Both the position numbers and the translations under genes were made by a program. The notes under the pieces were generated by a model. The model had not been told where the DNA came from. It made no database searches and saw only the letters and a program-made list of their open reading frames with translations. Shown one piece after another: positions 11,539-22,300 of a stretch of 64,000 nucleotides of DNA. The DNA lies in NCBI GenBank assembly GCA_019843655.1, contig JACDQD010000005.1, positions 1,701,575 to 1,765,574 of the forward strand, given 5' to 3'. This DNA comes from Lethocerus indicus. Taxonomy: Eukaryota; Arthropoda; Insecta; Hemiptera; Belostomatidae. Within the stretch, counting starts at the first letter, position 1. Every line of letters starts with the position of its first letter.

Positions 11539-12011
11539 TCATGGTTTCTTCTTATACTGGTCAGCAAAGTCTTTGAAATCTTGCCATACTTTTTGTGGAT
11601 CATTCGCTGGAGGGAGCTGCAAACATTGATATTATTCCAACACGCTCCAGACCTTAATATGATTCAAATAAAGTGAATGACTTTTTTCATAATTTCCTAG
11701 GCCATATTATTAAAGCAAAGTACAATAGAATACACTGAAAAATAGTTTCTGTAGGAATTAATTCAATGAATCATTAATGCTAATACTTTAAACAAGAATG
11801 ACAATTTACTTTGAATTATAACATATTTCTAATATTCCCTGGATATATTTTTATTTCTCCATAACCAGTAGTGGTAAAAAACACAAAAAAAAAAACAATA
11901 ATCACCTCATAATTTTGTGCTAAGTATATTCCCGTATAAACACCCAATCCAAACGTAATCTGAAAAGAAACAGAAGAACATTTTCAAATTATCATTCTGA
12001 TTTAGAATTAG

Positions 12012-12097
<86 letters not shown>

Positions 12098-12609
12098 CCA
12101 AAGTTGCACTGACATAAGCTTCTAATAGTGCACTAATTAATTTCATAACTATGTATGTTACTGAAGTTATACTTTATTGTGAACACATTTACCAAAATAT
12201 TTACTTAATGCTATAAAAACCTGAAAAAGCCAGTAGTTTTAAATGTAGTTACTCATTCTATAAATGAAAGATTCTAAGAAATGTATTCTAAGACTCATTT
12301 AAAAATATTAAAAGTTTGATTTAGTTCTGAAATATTGTATAACTCCGAGCAGTTTGATATCTTTAATAATAATCTCTAAGTGTGAATGGGGAAATGATTG
12401 TTTATTAAATAGAGTGACTGTTTTATAGTTAGAATGTGCGCCTAAGTTGAATAAATATACTGAATTTTCGAGGGCACACTCGGCTTCAAACGAAATGACT
12501 ATTTTATAAGCCAAATAGGACTCGCTCATTTGAACAGTGAATGTCGATACACGAATTAATATAGAAAACAGATTAGGGACACTGTAGTACTTACAAGTCC
12601 CCTCAGCAT
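11539..12609 (-). CDS. STMP1: STMP1-like mitochondrial micropeptide, isoform with proximal terminal exon
   Basis: Three tiny coding exons on the minus strand: 12609-12595 (5 codons), 11959-11906 (18 codons) and 11616-11539 (25 codons plus stop). Together they give 48 residues, and human STMP1 has 47. The body reads MLRGLITFGLGVYTG, then IYLAQNYE, matching the family's single N-terminal membrane helix with the GxYLAQNY signature; the charged tail reads NDPQKVWQDFKDFADQYKKK. Phase 0 junctions and good splice sites at every boundary support it (CTT|GTAAGT, CAG|ATTACG, GAG|GTGATT, GCAG|CTCCCT). Family members sit in the mitochondrial inner membrane and associate with respiratory-chain complexes; the role here is inferred. 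The peptide is too short and too split to show as an open reading frame. An alternative last exon lies further downstream. Confidence 0.88.
12018..12093. repeat. Compound (AC)n(AT)n microsatellite
   Basis: An AC run is followed by about 25 AT units in the first intron of the STMP1-like gene. Confidence 0.95.
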
Positions 12610-13334
12610 AATTCAATGGGCTGAAAACGAGTAATTTTTCTTCGTCACACGGTTAAGTTAAACGGGCCCAAAACTCCCGAGACATGTTCCCATCTTTAAT
12701 GCCGAACAGCTGTTCACCCAACCGGTCTTATTTTTCGTAACGTAAAAATCACATTTTAAAAAAAAAGCTCGGGACACGAAAGAATTTCACAATTATCCGA
12801 TTCAATATTTAAATAAAGGATATTCCCCATTGTTGGAAATATTAAAATCGTAGCGATGAAAAAATTAAATATTTCGTACAAAAAAAACGTTAGCGGCGTT
12901 AGACGGCCAATATCGTTCATTGAAACGAAAGAATCTGCCATAACTTCAACTGAAAGAATCGTTCATCTAATTTCTCACTAAAAAATAGGAGAAATAGTAG
13001 TATTAACTGTACTTGCAGATATTTATGTACACATAATAATTACTGTTACAAATAATTTCCTGTGCATCCGATCCTTTTATATTTGCTATCTGGAATTTAT
13101 ATTTTTCGGTGTTTAATTAGAGACAGGGCTGTGGAATAATAAAATATTCCCGATTTGTTTAAACATTCGAGTGGAAAAAAATTGGGAAATTTGTTACACT
13201 TTGCGGTAAATATAGGGCGCGCAGTTGTCAGCACTGTTTGTTTACTTTTGCCTGCTTGAAAGCATTTGATACAGAGGTCATTCGCGGAAGATCGTTGGTC
13301 GGCGGCGGTATGGTTTGAATTCATCGCGTTTGTG
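12610..13334. promoter_or_regulatory. Bidirectional promoter between STMP1-like gene and TCAIM
   Basis: Two divergent start codons lie 725 bp apart. CG dinucleotides are common toward both ends and continue into TCAIM intron 1 (to about 13,700), forming a CpG-rich island in otherwise CpG-depleted sequence. No TATA box is convincing. Both products are mitochondrial in the known families, which would suit shared control, but this is inference. Confidence 0.6.
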
Positions 13335-16300
13335 ATGACGGCCGAATTTCTCCGGTGGAGCGTCAAGCGATGGTAAGAACAGTTCAGATTTTACTTTAGG
13401 GCCAACGCCGGGCCGCGCCAATCCCGCGCACAGATCGGTCGATGGGGGTCAACGCTCGTAGACGCGAAAGCTCGGCCTCGAACGACTTTCGTCCACTAAT
13501 TTTGACTTAAGTCGGAGACGAATTTTTCGTGACCGCATTCGCCAGGCTTAGTCGCAGCCCGAGGGCTTTGGATTTAAGTTTTACATCGAAAATCCGAGTT
13601 TCTATTCAAGTCCTGCAAGGAGCCTGACCTCGCACGTCCACACTTTGTGTGCATGACAATTTTTTTTCTACTGCCGGGCAGTTGAAGGTCGATTTCGAAA
13701 ATAAAACTGCTTTCCGCATTTAATGTTTGTTTTGATTACACTTCTTGAAGAAACGTGAATGACACCTGTCCCAAATTTTTGGATTAAAATCCGACCACCT
13801 TGCCACTTAATTTTTCATATTCGCCGCAAAATAAATGTAATTATTAAATTTAAAATTTAATGAATTATTTTTAAAAAAATGAGAAATCAATAGTGCATAA
13901 CACGTTTTTTCATTTACAATCAATCCTCAGCAAGGGTCTAAAATTGAAGAGATACTCTCCAGTAATTCAATTTCAGATTTTCATGCAGATAAAAATTCTT
14001 CAAAAATATTATTAACATTTACCTTATTATTATTTCTGAAAATTACCACCGTAAAAGTTGCATAACTGCTAACCTTAATTGCACCCTCAAATAAAAATAT
14101 TGAAAAAAATGTTACCATAAAATTCGTCTGGGATAAAAATCATTACCATCTGTGAAATTTAAGACACTATAAAGCATCCATAAATGCAGCATTAAACTGG
14201 GAGATTTATAAAAATTCAATCCAAGCTATGATTAAATTATTTTGTGGTGCAACTTCCAAACTAAAGTAATATAATTTATATGAAAAAATATTAAGAATAT
14301 TCACTTTTTATGGATTCATAATAATTTTTGTTGCTTTGAAATTATTTCAGGATATTGTATTCGCATAGACAAAAGGATAATCAAATCTATAATTTATCAG
14401 TGTTCATGTGTCCTTGTTCTGTATTCCTGTCATTATATTACCAAGGGAACTGTGAAATGAGTTACTTTATTTCACTGCTAATCGAGTTGGCACTAGGAAA
14501 AAAACTGTTTCTAATTATATTTAATTGTCATTGTGAAGGATTGTGTGCAATCCTTTTGGGAGCATCAAAATTAAAATTCGTTTATTGGATATTTTAAAAT
14601 TTTATTGCTCTTCATTAAATAATGGCTAAATTATTGTTTTAATTTTTCAGGAGCCTTTCATTTCGGGGAAGAATTCCCACAGTGTTCTGCCGATTTCTGA
14701 CATCGGGTGAAGTGTCAACAGCATTAAGACCATTTTATTTTTCAGTTCATCCTGATTTGTTTGGACAGTATCCGTCAGAAAGGGTTTGTATATACCTTTA
14801 ATCATATTGATTACTAATTAAAAGAAGTCAGCATTTATTTTGTACGCATAATATTTTTATAATGTAATACAATCGTACTACAACTTTCCTAAATTCTCTA
14901 GCCTTGTACATTATGAAAAAAAACCTTGAATTTTCGAATGAAGTTCATTGGTATATCATCTTTGTTTTGTCTCTCTGGTATAATTTTCCCCAGTATTGAG
15001 TCTTTCTATACAGAACATGTAGAATAAATTAAAAAAAAAAAATTTTCTTAGCTTGTCAATTAAGGAAGATGAGAGGATATCATTACACTTGAAAGAAATT
15101 GTATGAACAGATTTAAGGATGAATCATGAAATTAAAGTGTTCTAACGAGGATGAAATGTAAGGAAGTATTCATTAATTGTTGATTCATTGATACTGGCTC
15201 TTCCACTGATGTTTTTTCACTTTCTACTTCCTGATCCTGCAGTTCCTTTTGAGTTTATCCTTAAAAAAATGTAACATCAAATTGTATCAAACCACTTTTG
15301 AATATTTGTCTTTCCACAGTTTTTCCCTGATCTTTTTATCTGTGTGAATAAATAATATGCTTGAAAAATAAATATACTCATACATTAAATATTAATAGTG
15401 AATTGTGCTAAAAACTATTGCTGCATTACACATTTGTTCTGAAAAAATTATAAATTCATAAATATAATGTCATAATTACAAATAAATGTTTAATAAAAAA
15501 TAAGTTATCAATTTTAAAATGAAATGTCACTAATTTTTATTTAATTTTGTTTGGTTTTTGATGAATTTTTTAACTTTAACTCACTAATTAAAATTGTATG
15601 AGAAAATATAAACAATGCAGTAATAAATAAATAATATAAGTTGCTATTCTATACCGTACATTGAATAATAATGTAAATCTGTATATAAATATTGTACTTG
15701 GTCAATTTTTATGTTTTAATTGTATTTTTAATATATTAATTGTAGATGATCTTTGCAGGCAATCAATGAAAACTCCTTGCAAGTTTTAAGCTCTTACCTT
15801 GAAACATTACAGCAGAATAAATATCCAATCCCTACGACATTGAGGTTTTATCTCAGACCCCAGGGTGAAAGCAGAGGAATAGGTAACAATTAAATGTTTG
15901 TCCGGTCATTTATAGATTAAGACTTATTGAAGTATGATAAATATTTCTTTGGAAATTTATTTCCTAGGTATCACTTTGAATGATTTTAATTTAAATTGAA
16001 AAAAAAGTGTTAAAAACCTTTACCCCATTATGTTATAGCAATGGACTGTTATTTCATTAGAATTTATTCTCCTCGATGAATCTATAAATATTTTGATTGT
16101 ATATTCATAATATTGCCGGTATTGCATTTCTATACCTCTAATCAATTTTTTCAGGCAATCTAAAATCGGTGAATATAAAATTGACTCAGAAGGATTTGAA
16201 GAAAACTGTGGTGTCAATTTTGTCAACCTGCAATCTGCCCACGACTTATGTCGACAATATTAGCAGCGCCTCTTCGGAATCATCGGACAGGAAACCGAGA

Positions 16301-17566
16301 CAGGATAAATTTTACAGTTTCAGAAGAAACTACAGAGATGACAATTATGAAGTCGACCCCAGTATTATCTTCCATATGAGAAACTCGGCTGAACCCAACA
16401 GAAAAAATCAATTATTGGCGTAAGTGTTTTATTGTTAAGCTATCATTAATTTAATTTGGTTTATCCGTGGGTAAGTTTGGGAGCTATAGCCTAGGAGGGG
16501 AATGGCTTGGGACCTTCCTACCCCTGTCATCACCTCTATTGTCCATAGCCAGATGTTTCTTAATTTTTTTCTAATTGTAGAACTTGTTTTAGCCGTACAA
16601 AACTGCTTTGTTTAGCACTGCTCGCTCATTGTAGCATTTTTAATTTTATTGTGTAATAATATTAATTACACTGCAGCGTCTCCTACCCTTTCATATTCTA
16701 TATTCTTGTCTACTTGGAGTCCAAATCAAGTAAGTGAATTTTGTTTTCAAAAATTTTCTTCTCTCCTGAGTACACGGGGATTAACGTTCTGATAACTCGC
16801 TCACAGACATTCTGGTGTTTAATTTAATTATTATATGTAAGTATGGATTAAAACTGGGTTTCAAATATCACATTTCCTTTCAGTTTATTGTGAAGATTAT
16901 TAGTTAGAAATAGTAGAGTAGATAACATTGTACTCTTCTTAATTTAATGGGATCTGTGTGAACTCTGAACATCTAAATCACCAAGTTATCATGTAACACA
17001 TCATGTTGTTAATATTGTATCTTTTCTGAAAGGTTTCAATAATACAAAAAATTAAAATATTTTCAAAGTTATCTTAAATAATTTTAATAATAATAATAAC
17101 AATAACATATGATCTATACTGTACTTTTAAGTAGTAATACAAATATTACATTATTAACAAGGAATTATCAATATAAGTAAAATATATACTTTTTTAATAA
17201 AATTGTTTACATAAATTAATTCAACAAAATTTTGAGACAAATTTAAATCATATGTCATAAATGATCTAAACTTATTTCCTTAACTTCCGTAAACTTACTT
17301 GATTTAAACCTAAACTTACTTGCTTGCATTGATTCATTTTTTAATCCTAACACGAATTCTGTTTGTCAGATTTTAAATATAAATTAACCAGAAAGTAACC
17401 AATGTTCTCAATTCTTGTGATCCCCCCCCCCTCTTTGCCCTGTTTCTCCATTTAGAATTATATTTTTAGAACATCTGTGATAACACCGATTGAGATTAGT
17501 GAACTGTCTCTCTTTCTCTTATTTTATCAGTCACTCTTTGAAATAGTAAATTGATAGCACTGAATT

Positions 17567-17627
<61 letters not shown>

Positions 17628-19291
17628 ATCAATTCATACGTGTTAGAGAGGGAATAAATGTGTAGTTTCCTAATCAAGAATAATCTATTCAAAGAGCAAT
17701 TCAACAGATGGGTTTTATCCCACCTTTACAGGAGGGATTGAGGTCAACCCATAAACTGCATCATAGTACAATCATCACATCGATGCTTCATATTATTACC
17801 AAAATATCTTTTACTTATTTTATTCCTATGGACTCCAAAACCAGCAGAAATTGAACAATAATTATAAAAACTTCTTTGTTCATTGGAAATTGAAATTTGT
17901 TTTATTATTAATTAAATAATTCCTTATAATAATAATACAGAAATTATTTATTCTAATCAAGAAGTCCATTTGTATGAATCGATAAAAGTTATCTCAGGAT
18001 TTCAGATATTGTAATAAAATACTAATAAAGCACAAAACAGTGTTTATACAAAGCAAACATATTAACTAAAAAAAAATGGTTTAATTTGTACATTCTTCTT
18101 ACTTTCAATTTTATACATATTCCAACAATTATTATATTTCTAAAAGAATATTTTATATAAGAAAATAGTTATTTCAATGATATTCAGATACAAATAGAAA
18201 CATCAGTTCCCCCTTGTCAATAAGGCCTTGTCCGTTGTTTTAGATAAACAACAGAAATTTGAATTTCAAATAAGCAGTGACCTTAATAGCAGACTTTGTA
18301 CGTTTAAAAAAGAGAAAAGAGAAATGGTTCTGATTTAATTCTGTTGAAAATACAGTTCACTTTATAGATAATTTTATAAAGAACATTATTGAATATAAAT
18401 TGCTATAAGGTCAGTAATAGTTTAGACAATTTAAAAATAGAAAAATTGCAAGAATATTGATCTGGAAAGGCTCCAACTAAATAGTTACAATTGAATGAAG
18501 GTTTCCGTGACCAGAACCTTATCACTAACTTCTGATAGGATCAAATAACGCTCCTGCTATTCCGCGATTTTTCCTTTATGGGAAATAACCCAAAAACCCT
18601 TAGCAGGGAAAATTCTGGAATAGTAGAGGGTCCGTCCATACTAACCTACAGCATTTTGTGATCCTGCCAAAAGTTAGCGATTGAACAGTTACAAATTTAC
18701 ACAAAATCTTCTCAGTAAATTATATTCAATAAAATTCAGAAAATTTATCTTCTCTGTTTGTTTGTTTGCTCCTCGCACGGTACAGTAGAGTAACCAGTTA
18801 AAAGTAAAACTGTGGGTTCAGAGGTTGGCTGGAGAGGAACTTGGCGCCGGCGAGGGAGAAGCTGAGCGGGTGCGAGCCCGTACGGGAGGAAGTCGCCCGG
18901 CTCAAGGGTCAGCTCTGCGACACGCTCAGGCTGAGAACGGTGCTGTGGGACTGCGGATGGAACATCAAGCACTTCAGGGGCTGCCTGCAGGCGTTCCAGG
19001 CATTGGCCTCACACCATGCCAAAGCCATGAAAGTACTCGAAGGTAATTGCGCTTCTTTTTATCTCAACTACTTCAGCGGCTTACTCAAAACAAAAAAAAA
19101 ACTACACCACAAGCTTAATGCATCAGTATAATTTACAAATATTTAGTTTTATTATAGTAGAGTAAATATAATTCATATGATAGAATAAATTTGATATACC
19201 ACTGTGGGATGGCTGGCCAATACTTTAGGTGGCAGATTGGAATCCTGATTTTAATTAATCCCATTCCATGGTCAGATTAAGGCTTATAGAG

Positions 19292-19348
<57 letters not shown>

Positions 19349-22300
19349 ATTTTAGCAGCTTGTAGAGAAGATGTATAGTTGAGAATATGAAAGACCATTT
19401 TTATGCCCTTTAAAAGTGTTGAAGTAGATATATAATTATACAAAGTATACAGTTTACTCTTACAAAATATTCTATTCACCCATATGAACTGTCCTGACGC
19501 ATGCATTTGTTGTTTAAATATAAACTTCTGTCCAGGTTTCTGTCAACTTGAATTTTAAGATATCTATGAATATGGCGTGTATATTTTCTTGCTATAAAGA
19601 TTATCAATCAGTTCGAATTTCTGTAGCAATAACAAAATTGTAAATGGTTTTAATTATTTCAATAAATATTGAAATGAATTTAAACACTGTATAAACCTAG
19701 GACTTGGAAAATAACATCATTTTTTTTTTAGTTCATATTCACTTTCCTGATGGAAATTTCTTCTCTCATTTTGTTTATTTTTCAATCAAAACTTAAGAAA
19801 TAAACTTCCAATCATAAATAAATTATATACAATTACAGACATCAATTTATTTGAACAGATTAAGATAATAGATTGTGGAATGTAGCTGTTCTTGATTATT
19901 ATATATTGAATGAATTGAACTATTATTAATGGGTACAAATATTAATACTATTATTATTCGCAGGGAGGACCCTTGTTTTTGGAAATGACACTGGTCTAAG
20001 TTTGGATGGCCACATCCTGTTGAACAGCGGTGAAGTCAGACACAATTGGCTTGATGTAAGTAGTTTTTTTTACGTTTTTAGTTTGACTGTCTTAATTTCA
20101 TGTTACTGTAATTCTTTGACTGTCCAGTTGCAAATTTGAATTAAATTACTATCAATTTATATATAAACTTTTACTTAAAACTAAAACAATGTACTTTCTA
20201 TAATTGTAATATTTTTAGGTTAAATAACTTCCGTTATTTATTATTTTTGTAATAAAATTCGACAAATTGAAAAAAAAGTTTAATTTATCAATGACTTTTA
20301 CAAGAATTCATCAAGTGGCATTTAATTAATGATCTAACATGATTATTTTCCTCAGACCTATTAGAGAGTAATAAATTCATCAGAGCCAAAAATATTAAAT
20401 TTAATTGTTACATTAAAGTATATTGATCTCATTTTTTAAAATGATTTTGATTTTTTCCCAGTTTATAAAGAATGTGTCAAAGGAAGATGAAGTACTGAAG
20501 ACTGTTCCTGCGTTTGAAAAAGCCATGTCAAGAGTTTTAAAGGATATTCAAATTGTTCGAAGGTTTGTTTTTTCATTTTACTTCATAGATACTTTTTCTT
20601 GTTTGAAATGGAAGAAATTTTTCATCCTCACAGGAGGGACCCTTCCATGGCTTCATTCAGTCCAACATAATTTTTTTTTAACCTTTTCAAACTTTGATCC
20701 CACGCCGCTTCAGTAATCTCCCATTCTGAGTTCATATCCTTAAAATATTTTTTTTAAATATTTCAGAAATTTCTAATTCATTGGAAATTGTCGAATGAAA
20801 GGCTACAACATATTTCACTTGTGGTTCACGGTTCAAGATAAACATAACGAAGTCTAGATAATATGTAGACATTCACAAGACTATTCAGATATGTTAGCTC
20901 ATATTTCTTAAGTAATTAAAAAAAATATATATCTTTATTTATTCTACGATATTCATGTACTGTTTGATTTTTCAAATTTATAGGAAGTTTCAGCCCAAAA
21001 CAATGGTGAAGCAGTATGAAAACAACTTGAGAAGACTGACGACATCTCTGAGCGATTATCAGGGCAGGCATGGCTACCCGAGGCATTGGCCAGTCTCTTT
21101 GGATCAGTATGAGCTTGTTGTCGAAACGTAAGTGTATTAGTTTAATATACCTGTTTTGTGGTCTGCGAGGGGTTGGAATACTGTAGGTTTTGTTGTGTTT
21201 CTGTCTCCTCTCGCCGGTTTGGTCTTTTGCTAGACCGGTTTCGGCCGCTCGCCATCTTCAGTAGCGCTGTGTTAGTCACATGTGAAAGTGACAGTGGGCA
21301 GTGAGGATGCCCAAAACATCCAAAGTGCTAACAGTGACTAACACAGCGCTACTGAAGATGTCTAGCAAAAGACCGAACAGAGGAGACAGAAACATCACGA
21401 ACCTACAGTAAGTGTATTAGGTTTTTGTTTTGCGAAAACAAGATAGTGTCAGAAATGTTTAGTAACGTACAACAGAGTAGAACATAATATATTGATGTTT
21501 GAAATGGCCCGTCAAACTCTTATTCTTATCAGGATAACAAACTGAGAGTTCTGTAGGTTCGTGATGTTTCTGTCTCCTCTCGCTGATGTTTGGTCTTTTG
21601 CTAGACCGGTTTCGGCTGCTCGCCCCGTCTTCAGTAGCGGTGTTAGTCACTGTTAGCACTTTGGATGTTTTTTGGGCATCCTCACTGCACTGTCACTTTC
21701 ACATGTTACTGTCAGTACAGTACCAGCGAGAGGAGACAGAAACATCACGAACCTACAGTATTCCAACCCCTCGCAGACCACAAAACAGGTATATTAAACT
21801 GAGAGTTCATTATTTCAAAATGAAAGCCGTTAGCATTTAAAGTAATTTTCTGTTCGTCATCTTTATTTGGTGGAAATGCCAACACAAATTTGAACGAGTT
21901 TAAAATTGATATGAAGTCAACTTTGAAACATTTAAATAAAATCTGTCAGAGTAGTGAACAGCATAGTTAAAACTGACTCTCAAAGACCATTAGAAAATGG
22001 ATTGGAAAAATTAGACAATTTAGTATTGTTGTAAATTTAAAAGTTGAAATATTTTGCTAATATTATAAAAACATTAATACAGCAAATTGTATATATTTTG
22101 ATTAAATAAGATTGAATCTAATTATACAATGCAGTAATGAATTGGTGAAAGGTAGACTACATTATCCTCGTATATAAGAAATAGCATTTCTAATGTTATA
22201 ATATTTGATGTATTATTGCAGGGGAGCTGGCCCATTGATGGTGTCACCTACTGGTCAATTCATAGTGCCTTGCTCTTGCCCATCGTTTTTGTTAGTCAAT

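Larger units (their letters stand above)
14784..18821 (+). other. TCAIM introns 2-4 with short exons between
   Basis: Apart from the exons at 15759-15882 and 16155-16419, this is AT-rich intron. Intron 4 (16420-18821) holds a (TG)n microsatellite and a foldback repeat near 18,505-18,670. Confidence 0.6.
21128..22221 (+). other. TCAIM intron 8
   Basis: Introns 5-7 (19043-19963, 20056-20461, 20563-20983) are unremarkable apart from the TA run. Intron 8 contains two oppositely oriented foldback elements (21141-21408 and 21551-21795) and AT-rich sequence. Confidence 0.7.

Noticed and set aside
19255..19506. ORF with an Ile-Tyr run
   Set aside because: It is the translation of the TA microsatellite.
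21229..21265. Calling the repeat a proven self-cleaving hammerhead ribozyme
   Set aside because: The extra base before stem II and the loopless stem III differ from active ribozymes; the layout alone is not proof.
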